Under the pieces are notes generated by a model, which had not been told where the DNA came from, did not search any database, and saw nothing but the letters and a program-made list of their open reading frames with translations. Below, in pieces: positions 26,780 through 35,357 of a stretch of 38,883 nt of DNA. The translations under genes and the position numbers were made by a program. The DNA comes from Chloroflexota bacterium (GTDB lineage Bacteria > Chloroflexota > Anaerolineae > Anaerolineales > Anaerolineaceae). Position 1 is the first letter of the stretch. The number at the start of each line of letters is the position of its first letter. The DNA lies in the NCBI GenBank assembly GCA_021372725.1, contig JAJFTV010000036.1, forward strand, positions 1-38,883. The letters run 5' to 3'.

Positions 26780-28945
26780 TTATCCGCCGTGTCTCTTTAC
26801 CAGATCGACCACATCCGGAAAATCAATATTTAATCGTTTTAGTGATTCAACCGTCGGTATGCCATTTTTTGTCCAGCTTCTTCTTGCATAAACCGTATCC
26901 ACCAATGTGTTATATCGCTCTGTGCGATATTTCCTCACCGCAGCAACCTTCTCGGTTGTGCTCATATTTTCCGGATCAATTCCGGCCTCGTCTTTGAGCT
27001 GTTTATCATACCGCTCAACGCGTGATTCATATTCCACATTGGTAACCGGTCCAACCATCCTGTATGGAGGTAAATCATATTCCCGTGTCCCGTATCCCAT
27101 ACGCAGGTTGAACACTCTCTGGAAGTAATAGACCCGTTCAGCCTGGAGAATCATCTTTTCCTCGGTCATTTCCTCACCGGTGACACCCTCATATAACCAA
27201 CGATAGTTCTCCTGATGTTCAGGTACTTTTGCCGGCTCTTTGGCTGTTTTGTTACTCGCTGGAGTAATATCGTTCCAGGGTAATTTACATAATCCCTGCA
27301 AACTAAACCAGGTCCGGAACATGGGAAAATAATAAAGGGCTTCCGCTTTATCATCAAAAGTTGGGATCTGCTTGTGCACAAGTTCCATAAAAATCAGCCA
27401 GGCTTCATCATGCTGAGCTCCTTTATTGGCCATGGCGTAACCACCTTGTTGTGTCACTGATTCTTTGGTCATGTACATCGAAACTTCCAAACCTTTTACT
27501 TCCATGCCAATATCCTCTAAAAAGGCTGGATCAGCGCCATACTTTTCGGTAAAGATCTTTTTCATGGCTCGAATACCCTGGCCAATGATCATTCCAAAAC
27601 CTTCACCGCGCGCCATTTGGTGTACCACCTCAAGTGCCACATCACCATTTCCCCAGGTAAATTCCAGTCCGCCGGTATCTTCTTTCGTGATCACCCCGGC
27701 TTCGTAACATTCATATACAAATGCCAGGCTTGTACCGAAAGAGATCGTGTCAATACCATAGGTATCGCAGTAAAAATTTAACTCGAGCATGAAATGGCGA
27801 TCAAAAATGCCCAAATTTGATCCAATCGCACCGATCGTTTCGTATTCCGGGCCATCCACGAATACTTTCTGGCCGGCATAAGGGCCAGTCTTCAGTTCAA
27901 ACTCCGATACACCATGGGCACAAGCCATTTGGCATCCATACCAGCATCCGTCAGGGCCGCGTGTATCAAACAGTTTTTTCCACTCTTCACGATAATATTC
28001 GACCGCTTTATCATCTTTGCCAAAGCGGTAGTTTTCAACCGGCAAGAGATCGTAATCGTTCATGATACCGACCAGATAGGTCGTACCTGTATGCGCCATA
28101 TCATTTTGCGAGCCATCAAATTCAGCCAGCTCACGATTGATGCGTTTTCCGGCCTTGCGAAGAAGTTCCATATTTACGGCACCATTGGTATTGGCGGATA
28201 ACCGGCTGAAACGAACCACAATCGCCTTTATTCGCTTGTCACGCAGGACAGTCCCTGCTCCACCGCGTGCCGCCTGTTTAATCCGTACCTCATCCCGACG
28301 GGCATCATAGTAGCTCAGATTCAACCCGCACATGGCCACATGATCGGCAGCCTCACCGGCAGAAACGACGGAAATGCTCCTCATATCTGCCTTGTCTTTT
28401 GCATACATCTCGGTCAGTTCCCGGTTGAGAAGGTGGGTGTTGATATCTTCCAGCGGTGCTTCTTCAATCCTGACTATCCCTTCATCACCATCGATGTAAA
28501 TGATCACATCCTTTTCAGCTTTTCCCTGAACTTCGATGGCATCCCATCCGGAAAATTTCAGGTAAGGGCCAAAATAACTTCCGCCATTACTATCGATAAC
28601 AGAATTTGTCAAAGGAGAAATGGTAACCACTGTGGATTTTCCGGTGCCAGGATAATTTGTGATCCCGGCAATGGGTCCAGCCGAAATTACGATCTCGTTT
28701 TCAGGATCATTCCATTTTGTATCATCTTTAATCCCATTCCATAGCAGCCAAAGGCAAAATCCACGTCCACCAGTAAAGATTTCTTTCATCTCGGCTGTCA
28801 CGGGTTTGCTTGAAATGGCGCCAGTACTAACGTTGACATACAATGTCCGGTTTGCATAACCTCGCTCTACCGGCGCCAAATTGTATTTCATCTCTGACAG
28901 AATACGGTGAGCGTCGCGCATCTTGACTGGGGAGAATGATGTCAT
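26780..28945 (-). CDS. Tungsten-type aldehyde:ferredoxin oxidoreductase (AOR family)
   Basis: Cytoplasmic enzyme that interconverts aldehydes and carboxylic acids with ferredoxin, using a tungsten (or molybdenum) bis-pterin and one [4Fe-4S] cluster. 721 aa, longer than the roughly 600 of classical AOR. The pterin-binding N-terminal part (FTGGRGFCLWLLWNG, ISPLTNSVIDSNGGSYFGPYLKFSGWDAI) is conserved. The cluster ligands are C334, C338, C342 and probably C553 in LQGLCKLPW; the first spacing is C-x3-C where classical AOR has C-x2-C. True aldehyde substrate is unknown. The start at 28945 is chosen because AGGAAAA lies just upstream; a longer frame from 28987 lacks this. No cofactor-synthesis gene is adjacent. 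Confidence 0.9.
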   Translation of the reverse strand: MTSFSPVKMRDAHRILSEMKYNLAPVERGYANRTLYVNVSTGAISSKPVTAEMKEIFTGGRGFCLWLLWNGIKDDTKWNDPENEIVISAGPIAGITNYPGTGKSTVVTISPLTNSVIDSNGGSYFGPYLKFSGWDAIEVQGKAEKDVIIYIDGDEGIVRIEEAPLEDINTHLLNRELTEMYAKDKADMRSISVVSAGEAADHVAMCGLNLSYYDARRDEVRIKQAARGGAGTVLRDKRIKAIVVRFSRLSANTNGAVNMELLRKAGKRINRELAEFDGSQNDMAHTGTTYLVGIMNDYDLLPVENYRFGKDDKAVEYYREEWKKLFDTRGPDGCWYGCQMACAHGVSEFELKTGPYAGQKVFVDGPEYETIGAIGSNLGIFDRHFMLELNFYCDTYGIDTISFGTSLAFVYECYEAGVITKEDTGGLEFTWGNGDVALEVVHQMARGEGFGMIIGQGIRAMKKIFTEKYGADPAFLEDIGMEVKGLEVSMYMTKESVTQQGGYAMANKGAQHDEAWLIFMELVHKQIPTFDDKAEALYYFPMFRTWFSLQGLCKLPWNDITPASNKTAKEPAKVPEHQENYRWLYEGVTGEEMTEEKMILQAERVYYFQRVFNLRMGYGTREYDLPPYRMVGPVTNVEYESRVERYDKQLKDEAGIDPENMSTTEKVAAVRKYRTERYNTLVDTVYARRSWTKNGIPTVESLKRLNIDFPDVVDLVKRHGG

Positions 28946-29068
28946 TTTTCCTCGCTTTTCATTTTGAGAAATAAAATGGAATAGCACTTACACAGCATAA
29001 ATTATAATTTAGTAATTCCCGGTTTTCAAAACCCATCTCATCAAATTTCATGATAAATGTCACACATT

Positions 29069-30343
29069 TCACGCTGTACCTGGTAAGCCAGATTCACCCC
29101 ATTCACCATTCCAAAATTGAAAGGTACCCCATTTTCCATCTCTCATCCATTGTGGATCAGTTTTCACCATTTTTGTATATCCACCCTTTTCGTAACCTAC
29201 CCCTATCTCTGATTTTATTATTCGTATTGCCAGCAGAGCAGAAGGGAAATAGCTGATGACTTTTGGAAATGGATCCTGGTAATCCCATCGTCTATCGCCC
29301 AGCAAGCGCCGGTAATTTGCATCTCCTTTACTGATGATGAAATCCGATGAACCCAAATCGTTATACAAATGGCTGGGCATTTTCCAAAACGGCAGTGGAT
29401 AAGCCCAAAATGGATCACATTCGATCCTGATTTTCATTTCTGACATATACCTGCCCAGTTGTCCTCCAAAGCGTGCCAGCCCCTCATACTTGCCCCCTTG
29501 CTCTGATAACAATTGAATACTTTGATAAACATCTGCTTCAATCACATCCGACACAAAAATAGGGCAAGGTTTTACATGAAGAACTGCCTGGTTTATGACA
29601 CCTTGTTCAAGCAAAAACTGAACCATGCACAAGTCACCCAGCAGCTCAAACCCGGCATTATCGATCAGAATGTCGAGCCTGGATATTTTTCGTGCAAAAA
29701 ACCAATCCAGAGCCTGTCGAACATCATCCACCATTAGGTAATCATTTTGGGCCGTTCTTGCAGATTGTTGTCTCGTCACTCCTTCTTTCACAGGCCAAAG
29801 ACTCAAATCCACACGGTTACCTTCCAGAATATATAACAACAGCTTTCCAAAAATGGCTTTATTTGTTTCCTTTTCCTGCTTCTGTTCATTCAGCCATTTC
29901 AATAAATCGTTTATGGATTGCCGGGAAGCACGAAAACTCTCTGTCTTCTGAAAGCGAAATGGGTCAACCTGGAAATATTTACCGTTATTAAAATAATCAA
30001 TCGCTTCCAATATTCTGCGGTAAAAATAAAACTCGACAAACAACCAGGGGACTTCAAGCCAATTCTGGCCAATATACGGTTCTATCAAAGAATTCCATTC
30101 TTCCCAATCTCCACAATCATCACGGTGGATCGGCCGAATTGGCCCATAAGGAATTTCTTTTATTAAATCATTGATCCTGTTTTCAATTTCTGGAGGAAAT
30201 GAATTTTCGAGTACAACTCGTCTACCGATTTCCGGCAATCGCACGGTTATCGAATATTCTGTCCATTGTTTATCGGCCTTTCCGCTTAAGGGTCTTGGTA
30301 AGTTGTTGCCATATACGGACATCCATTTTTGTAAATTTGTCAT
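29069..30343 (-). CDS. DUF89 / ARMT1-like damage-control phosphatase
   Basis: A 424-aa member of the DUF89 metal-dependent phosphatase family, which removes phosphate from damaged or side-product sugar phosphates. The metal and active-site blocks are LDILIDNAGFELLGDL (about 225-240), VLHVKPCPIFVSDVIEAD, DPFWAYP and SKGDANYRRLLGD (about 340-352). The long form with a helical N-terminal half resembles the ARMT1 subgroup seen mainly in eukaryotes rather than the short prokaryotic form. Substrate is unknown. GGGAG lies 5 bases before the ATG. It is upstream of the AOR gene on the same strand, with a gap of about 120 bases to the AOR start, and divergent from the MFS gene. Confidence 0.85.
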   Translation of the reverse strand: MTNLQKWMSVYGNNLPRPLSGKADKQWTEYSITVRLPEIGRRVVLENSFPPEIENRINDLIKEIPYGPIRPIHRDDCGDWEEWNSLIEPYIGQNWLEVPWLFVEFYFYRRILEAIDYFNNGKYFQVDPFRFQKTESFRASRQSINDLLKWLNEQKQEKETNKAIFGKLLLYILEGNRVDLSLWPVKEGVTRQQSARTAQNDYLMVDDVRQALDWFFARKISRLDILIDNAGFELLGDLCMVQFLLEQGVINQAVLHVKPCPIFVSDVIEADVYQSIQLLSEQGGKYEGLARFGGQLGRYMSEMKIRIECDPFWAYPLPFWKMPSHLYNDLGSSDFIISKGDANYRRLLGDRRWDYQDPFPKVISYFPSALLAIRIIKSEIGVGYEKGGYTKMVKTDPQWMRDGKWGTFQFWNGEWGESGLPGTA

Positions 30344-30362
30344 TCATCTCCCGTTTTGATGG

Positions 30363-30371
30363 TGCTATAAT
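30363..30371 (+). promoter_or_regulatory. Extended -10 promoter of the MFS gene
   Basis: TGCTATAAT, identical to the element before nnr, placed 35 bases before the MFS ATG in the divergent gap with the DUF89 gene. A second TATAAT overlaps the start codon itself and is less likely. Confidence 0.5.
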
Positions 30372-30406
30372 CGATTTCATATACCTGTACTAAGTCAATT
30401 ATTATA

Positions 30407-31699
30407 ATGGTTGCATTGATTAAACGTATCTTCCAGATATTTTACCGTTGGTTCACTACCCCACAGGCCGGTTCCCTAATCCTTCCCAGTAACCTGGTTA
30501 ACGTCCAGATGGACGCTATCGGGGTAGGGATGGCCAGTGCAGCCCTGCCCTTCGTACCGGTATTTCTGGCACGCCTGGGTGCAGACAATTATCAGGTAGG
30601 TTTGATTACCTCCTTACCGGCAATTACCGGGTTATTACTCTCCATACCCATGGGGCAATACATTGAAACCCGTAAAAACATTGTCCCATGGTACAGTGTG
30701 AGCCGCGCAATTGGCCTGTCAAGATTTGCAGTGATCGGCCTTGTTCCCTTCTTTTTTAAATCCGAAACAGCCATTTTGGTTATTCTTATCGTCTGGGCAA
30801 TATTTACCATTCCACAGACTCTTCTTGCCAACATGTTCAATTTTCTTATGAACATGGTTGCTGGCCCGTCTGGCAGATTTGAACTTCTCTCGCGTCGTTG
30901 GTCGATCATTGGGATCACAACAGCCATTACCGTGTTCATTGCCGGGCAGATTTTGGATCGAATTGCATTCCCCATAAATTATCAAATCGTGTTCATCCTC
31001 TTTTCTTTGGGTGGAGTTCTAAGCTACCGATATTCGCGGCAGCTCATCATTCCTGAACAAGAAAAACGACCTTCTTTTACAGGTAAAAAAGTCACCCAAT
31101 TACTAAAAGAATTGTATGGTCTGGTAAAAAACGAACCGCCCTTTATTCTTTTTGCTTCCAAAAGATTTGTTTTTACATTCGGCCTGACAATGGTATCCCC
31201 CCTTTTGCCCTTATATTACGTGCGTCAAATTGGTGCTTCTGATTCGTGGATTGCCATATTCAGCACCACACAAACCCTGTTAAATTTTGTAGGCTATTTT
31301 GTCTGGTTGAAATGTTCACACACCAAAGGCTCACGGTTTATTTTGATTACGACTACATTTGTCATGTCATTTTATCCTTTGCTGGTAGCAGTTTCTTCCC
31401 AGTTTTGGCTTATTGCTATTTTTGCAGCGGTTCAAGGGTTATTCGAAGCCGGCTTGAATCTTGTTTTCTTCGATGAATTAATGAAAACTATTCCAGAGGA
31501 TCGATCTGCCACATTTGTTTCCATAAATCAAAGTATGCAATTTCTTGCCAGCGTTGCAGCGCCTATCATCGCAACTTTTTTAGCCGACAAAATTGGACTG
31601 CAATATTCATTAATGGCAGCCACCGGGGTTCAACTGATGGGATTTTTCATGTTTCTATGCGGTAAGCCCATTAATTTAAAACTGGCCAAAGCGAATTAG
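30407..31699 (+). CDS. Major facilitator superfamily transporter
   Basis: Polytopic membrane protein (430 aa) with about 12 hydrophobic segments in two halves separated by a basic loop (about residues 205-240, IPEQEKRPSFTGKKVTQLLKELYG). The N-terminal half holds ALPFVPVFLARLGADNYQVGLITSLPAITGLLLSIPMGQYIETRK, shown here as family evidence in fragments: the MFS motif A region is PMGQYIETRKN. Substrate is unknown and no neighbour gives a hint. The ATG has no Shine-Dalgarno. The gene is divergent from the DUF89 gene. Confidence 0.8.
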   Translation: MVALIKRIFQIFYRWFTTPQAGSLILPSNLVNVQMDAIGVGMASAALPFVPVFLARLGADNYQVGLITSLPAITGLLLSIPMGQYIETRKNIVPWYSVSRAIGLSRFAVIGLVPFFFKSETAILVILIVWAIFTIPQTLLANMFNFLMNMVAGPSGRFELLSRRWSIIGITTAITVFIAGQILDRIAFPINYQIVFILFSLGGVLSYRYSRQLIIPEQEKRPSFTGKKVTQLLKELYGLVKNEPPFILFASKRFVFTFGLTMVSPLLPLYYVRQIGASDSWIAIFSTTQTLLNFVGYFVWLKCSHTKGSRFILITTTFVMSFYPLLVAVSSQFWLIAIFAAVQGLFEAGLNLVFFDELMKTIPEDRSATFVSINQSMQFLASVAAPIIATFLADKIGLQYSLMAATGVQLMGFFMFLCGKPINLKLAKAN

Positions 31700-31766
31700 T
31701 GATGACTTATAGGGGATGTAACCTGCCGTAATGCCAACGACAAATAAATCCAAAGAATTAATCAGG

Positions 31767-31772
31767 TATAAT
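31767..31772 (+). promoter_or_regulatory. -10 box of the gcv operon
   Basis: TATAAT 61 bases before gcvH. No convincing -35 at normal spacing. The leader that remains (about 55 bases) is too short to hold a glycine riboswitch. Confidence 0.45.
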
Positions 31773-31832
31773 TAAACTGAATTTTTTCGCGTTTAAATAA
31801 CATAACGACAATCGAATTGAAGGAGCCAAATA

Positions 31833-32222
31833 ATGAACATTCCCACCAATCTTAAATTTACGAAATCTGATGAATGGGTCCTCGTTGAGGGGAACACAGC
31901 GACAATTGGGATCAGTGACTTTGCCCAAAACCAACTTTCAGACATTGTATATGTTGAATACCTGGTTGAACCCGATGATGAAATTAAGACCAACACCACA
32001 ATCGCCACTCTTGAATCTGTAAAAGCTGCCGCCGATGTTAATTGCCCTTTGGCTGGAACCGTTTTGGAAGTCAATGAAACACTCCCGGATGCACCGGAAT
32101 CCATCAATACGGGACCCTATGATGCATGGATGGTAAAAATCGAATTGACCGACAAGGCTGGACTAGATGCCCTGATGGACGCAGCAGCCTATGAAAAATA
32201 TTGCCAGGAGCGTGAACACTAA
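31833..32222 (+). CDS. gcvH: Glycine cleavage system H protein
   Basis: Lipoyl carrier of the glycine cleavage system; shuttles the aminomethyl group from P protein to T protein and is reoxidised by L protein. 129 aa, normal length. The lipoylated lysine is K64 in ATLESVKAAADV. GGAG lies 9 bases before the ATG. Its stop overlaps the gcvPA start by one base (TAATG), so the genes are translationally coupled. Confidence 0.97.
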   Translation: MNIPTNLKFTKSDEWVLVEGNTATIGISDFAQNQLSDIVYVEYLVEPDDEIKTNTTIATLESVKAAADVNCPLAGTVLEVNETLPDAPESINTGPYDAWMVKIELTDKAGLDALMDAAAYEKYCQEREH

Positions 32223-33568
32223 TGTTTACCCCACATACCGACACCGAACGAAAGGAAATGCTGAAAGCGATCGGGGTGAAATCGCTGGAAGACCTTTTCC
32301 AGGTCATCCCAAAAGAATATCGCTTTCCTGAATTGGAATTGCCTGAAGCGCTCACCGAAATGGAGGCTCACAAGTATCTGGATGAACTTGCCATGGAGAA
32401 CGAAAACACCAATGACCTGCTTTGTTTTCTGGGCGCAGGCGTATATAACCATTATGTTCCCGCTGCGGTGGATGCCATTATTCGCCGTGGCGAATTTTTA
32501 ACCGCCTATACTCCCTACCAACCGGAAATCTCACAAGGAACACTGCAATCAATTTTCGAGTACCAAAGCTTGATCGTTGCTTTAACAGGCATGGATGTCT
32601 GTAACGCTTCGCATTACGATGGTGCTACTGCTACTGCCGAGGCAGGAATCCTCGCCTATCACCACTTCAGAACAAAACGCAATAAATTTATTGTCTCACC
32701 CACTGTTCACCCACAATACCGGGCCACTCTCCGAACCTATATGGCTGGAATAAAGAAAATTGTGATCACCGGTGATGATACGGATCCACTCGCTTCACCC
32801 GATGAATTAGTCTCCATCATCGATAACGACACAGCCATGGTTGTTGTCCAATATCCAGATTTCTTTGGCCGCATCTACGATTACACTGAATTGGGTAAAG
32901 CGGTACATGCTGCCGGAGCTATATTTGTCGTTGCGGCAAATCCCACTGCGCTCGGTCTACTTAAACCGCCCTCCGAATTTGGGGCGGACATCGTCGTAGG
33001 CGAAGGTCAACCTCTTGGTCTGCCAATGTCATTTGGCGGCCCATATTTGGGTCTCTTTGCGACAACAAACGAATTGATGCGGAAAATTTCCGGCCGCCTG
33101 GTTGGGGAGACTATTGATGACCAGGGAAAACGCGGCTATGTTTTAACGCTCACTGCCCGTGAACAACATATTCGCCGTGAAAGAGCCACGTCCAACATCT
33201 GTTCCAATCAAGGCTTAATGGCCCTGGCCTCGACAGTCTATCTAAGCCTGTTGGGGAAGAGTGGCCTAAAGCAAGTCGCTGAGCTTTGTTATCACAAAGC
33301 ACATTATGCAGCCGAACAAATAACCCAAATACCTGGCTTTAGCCTTTGCAATGACATACCATTCTTCCATGAAGTGGCGATTTGTTGCCCTGCTCCTGTA
33401 TCAGAAATCAACGAAGTATTATTGGAACATGGCATCATTGGCGGTTATGATCTGGGTCAGGATTATCCCACACTGAAAGATCACATGCTTATTGCTGTAA
33501 CAGAAAAAATTACACGCGAAGACATTGATTATTTCTGTGAAGTCCTGAAGGAGTTTTCAAATGACTGA
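32222..33568 (+). CDS. gcvPA: Glycine dehydrogenase (decarboxylating) subunit 1
   Basis: Alpha subunit of the two-subunit P protein (448 aa), corresponding to the N-terminal half of the single-chain enzyme of enterobacteria. It lacks the PLP lysine and works with GcvPB to decarboxylate glycine. Marks are FLGAGVYNHYVPAAVDAI, YTPYQPEISQGTLQ, NASHYDGATATAEA and the Gly-rich SFGGPYLGLFA. The gene starts within the gcvH stop and overlaps gcvPB by 8 bases, as is usual for this operon. Confidence 0.97.
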   Translation: MFTPHTDTERKEMLKAIGVKSLEDLFQVIPKEYRFPELELPEALTEMEAHKYLDELAMENENTNDLLCFLGAGVYNHYVPAAVDAIIRRGEFLTAYTPYQPEISQGTLQSIFEYQSLIVALTGMDVCNASHYDGATATAEAGILAYHHFRTKRNKFIVSPTVHPQYRATLRTYMAGIKKIVITGDDTDPLASPDELVSIIDNDTAMVVVQYPDFFGRIYDYTELGKAVHAAGAIFVVAANPTALGLLKPPSEFGADIVVGEGQPLGLPMSFGGPYLGLFATTNELMRKISGRLVGETIDDQGKRGYVLTLTAREQHIRRERATSNICSNQGLMALASTVYLSLLGKSGLKQVAELCYHKAHYAAEQITQIPGFSLCNDIPFFHEVAICCPAPVSEINEVLLEHGIIGGYDLGQDYPTLKDHMLIAVTEKITREDIDYFCEVLKEFSND

Positions 33569-35024
33569 ACCTACCATTTATGAATTATCTTCACCTGGCC
33601 GTAAAGGGGTACAGTTCCCAGAATCCGATGTGCCAAAAACTGAATTGCCGCAGTCATTTTTACGTTCAAAACTCCCGCTTCCAGAACTTTCTGAAGTGGA
33701 TGTCATCCGGCATTTCACAAAACTGTCCAAACTAAATTATTCCATTGATCAGGGCATTTATCCACTGGGTTCCTGCACAATGAAATATAACCCACGGATC
33801 AATGAAGAAGTGAGCAGATTCCCCGGTTTTGCATTGACACACCCGCTGCAGCCTGTAGAAACAGTCCAGGGTAACCTGGCATTGATGTACCAGCTTCAGG
33901 AATGGCTGGCCGAAATCATTGGCATGAAGGGTGTCAGCTTGCAGCCTGCAGCCGGCGCACATGGTGAGTTTACCGGGGTCAGCATTATTCGCAAGTATCA
34001 TGCCGATCGCGGTGACCTACTCCGTACCCGAATGCTTGTTCCAGATTCTGCTCATGGCACAAACCCGGCCACCATCTCAATGGCAGGCTTTGAAGCAGTC
34101 AATATTCCCTCCGATGCGCGCGGAAATGTGGATTTGGAAGCCCTTAGAGCTGCCTGTGATGAGACTGTGGCAGGCCTTATGTTGACAAACCCCAATACTT
34201 TAGGCTTGTTCGATGAGCATGTTTGTGAGGTGGCTGGAATAATCCATGAATGTGGCGGTCTCCTCTACGGTGATGGAGCAAACCTGAACGCTCTCATGGG
34301 GATCGCCAAACCCGGTGAGCTGGGGATCGACATCATGCATTACAACCTGCACAAGACATTTTCCACTCCTCATGGTGGAGGCGGTCCAGGTGCAGGCCCG
34401 GTAGGTGTCGCCGATTTCCTGGTGGACTATCTCCCCGGCCCCATCGTAGTCATGGTGGAAGAAGGCGATGAGGAGAATCCACCCTATTTTGACTTTCAAA
34501 TGCCGTCAAAATCCATCGGTCGGGTGAAAAGCTTCTGGGGTCACTTTGGCGTGATTATCCGGGCCTTTACCTACATCAGCATGCACGGTGATGAAGGCCT
34601 GCGAAAAGTCTCCCAGATGGCGGTCCTCAATGCCAACTATATCCTGGCGCTCATCAAAGATAAATATACACTGCCCTATGATCGAATCTGTATGCATGAA
34701 TTTGTCGTGGAAGGTCAGTGGAAAGATGCACCAGGCATACATGCTTTGGATGTAGCCAAACGGTTGATGGATTATGACTTCCATCCCCCCACAAATTACT
34801 TCCCCTTGATTGTACCTGAGGCACTAATGATCGAGCCTACCGAAACAGAAAGCAAACAAACCATGGATGCATTCGCCGAGGCACTGAACAAAATAGCGGA
34901 TGAAGCAAAATCCGACCCGGATCTTTTGCATAATGCCCCTCATAATGCCCCGATCAGACGGCTTGATGAAGTCAAAGCGGCTCGTGATCTTGTAATGTGT
35001 TGTCATTTCCCTGAAAACGAATAG
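33561..35024 (+). CDS. gcvPB: Glycine dehydrogenase (decarboxylating) subunit 2
   Basis: Beta subunit of P protein (487 aa), carrying the PLP cofactor. The PLP lysine is K265 in NLHKTFSTPHGGGGPG. Other marks are LGSCTMKYNPR, PAAGAHGEFTG, PDSAHGTNPA and LTNPNTLGLF. The start ATG overlaps the gcvPA stop (ATGACTGA). A hairpin terminator follows 27 bases after the stop. GcvT (aminomethyltransferase) and the L protein are not encoded here, so the operon holds only the H and P parts. Confidence 0.97.
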   Translation: MTEPTIYELSSPGRKGVQFPESDVPKTELPQSFLRSKLPLPELSEVDVIRHFTKLSKLNYSIDQGIYPLGSCTMKYNPRINEEVSRFPGFALTHPLQPVETVQGNLALMYQLQEWLAEIIGMKGVSLQPAAGAHGEFTGVSIIRKYHADRGDLLRTRMLVPDSAHGTNPATISMAGFEAVNIPSDARGNVDLEALRAACDETVAGLMLTNPNTLGLFDEHVCEVAGIIHECGGLLYGDGANLNALMGIAKPGELGIDIMHYNLHKTFSTPHGGGGPGAGPVGVADFLVDYLPGPIVVMVEEGDEENPPYFDFQMPSKSIGRVKSFWGHFGVIIRAFTYISMHGDEGLRKVSQMAVLNANYILALIKDKYTLPYDRICMHEFVVEGQWKDAPGIHALDVAKRLMDYDFHPPTNYFPLIVPEALMIEPTETESKQTMDAFAEALNKIADEAKSDPDLLHNAPHNAPIRRLDEVKAARDLVMCCHFPENE

Positions 35025-35051
35025 AAACTATCTTTTTACCCATATCGATGA

Positions 35052-35083
35052 AACGGGACTGTCCAAAAAATGACAGTTCCGTT
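35052..35083 (+). terminator. Terminator after gcvPB
   Basis: A 12-bp stem (35052-35063 with 35072-35083, one G-T wobble) with an 8-base A-rich loop, followed by TGGTTTGTT. The T-run is weak but position and stem fit the end of the gcv operon. Confidence 0.7.
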
Positions 35084-35108
35084 TGGTTTGTTAACAGATA
35101 TTTTTATG

Positions 35109-35114
35109 TATAAT
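35109..35114 (+). promoter_or_regulatory. -10 box of the Flp pilin gene
   Basis: Perfect TATAAT with TTGTTA (35088-35093, four of six) 15 bases upstream. It follows the gcv terminator, so the pilin gene is probably an independent unit. Confidence 0.5.
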
Positions 35115-35123
35115 TATTACAGG

Positions 35124-35136
35124 AAAGGAGGTGATC
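35124..35136 (+). promoter_or_regulatory. Maximal-length Shine-Dalgarno sequence of the pilin gene
   Basis: AAAGGAGGTGATC is complementary over 13 bases to the canonical 3' end of bacterial 16S rRNA. Its GGAGG core ends 8 bases before the TTG at 35140 and decides for that start. Confidence 0.85.
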
Positions 35137-35139
35137 AAA

Positions 35140-35289
35140 TTGTACCATGCAAAACAAACAGAAAAAGGCCAGGGATTGGTTGAGTATGCATTGATTTTAC
35201 TTTTGGTCGCTCTCGTCGTTATTCTAACTCTGATAATTCTGGGGCCGGCAATTGGCAATAGTTATTCCAATGTTATTGAAGTGATTTAA
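35140..35289 (+). CDS. Flp-family type IVb pilin (short)
   Basis: A 49-residue class IVb prepilin, assembled into thin Tad-type pili after leader removal by a prepilin peptidase. The N-terminus is short and positively charged, followed by KGQGLVEYALIL, the processing and assembly motif with the conserved Glu five residues after the first Gly. A hydrophobic helix runs to about residue 35 and GPAIGNSYSNVIEVI closes it, as in other Chloroflexota Flp proteins. The start is a TTG supported by an unusually strong ribosome site; an in-frame GTG at 35131 overlaps that site and is less likely. The gene has its own promoter and terminator. No Tad secretion genes are adjacent. Confidence 0.88.
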   Translation: MYHAKQTEKGQGLVEYALILLLVALVVILTLIILGPAIGNSYSNVIEVI

Positions 35290-35313
35290 TTTTTTTCATC
35301 CATATTTTTGGAA

Positions 35314-35350
35314 GAAAAGGAGACGGCGAAATCCCGTCTCCTTTTCTTTT
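35314..35350 (+). terminator. Terminator after the Flp pilin
   Basis: A perfect 13-bp stem (35314-35326 with 35334-35346), 7-base loop, then TTTT. It lies between the convergent pilin and alaS genes and could serve both, although the alaS side has no T-run. Confidence 0.88.
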
Positions 35351-35357
35351 GTAGATT

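Noticed and set aside
28340..28744. 134-codon open frame on the plus strand
   Set aside because: It is antisense to the conserved N-terminal pterin-binding part of the AOR gene.
31700..31832. Glycine riboswitch before gcvH
   Set aside because: Only about 55 bases lie between the -10 box and gcvH, and no paired aptamer motif is seen.
35106..35211. ATG at 35106 as start for a pilin-region peptide
   Set aside because: It lies in another frame that ends soon and gives no pilin sequence; the TTG at 35140 follows the strong Shine-Dalgarno.
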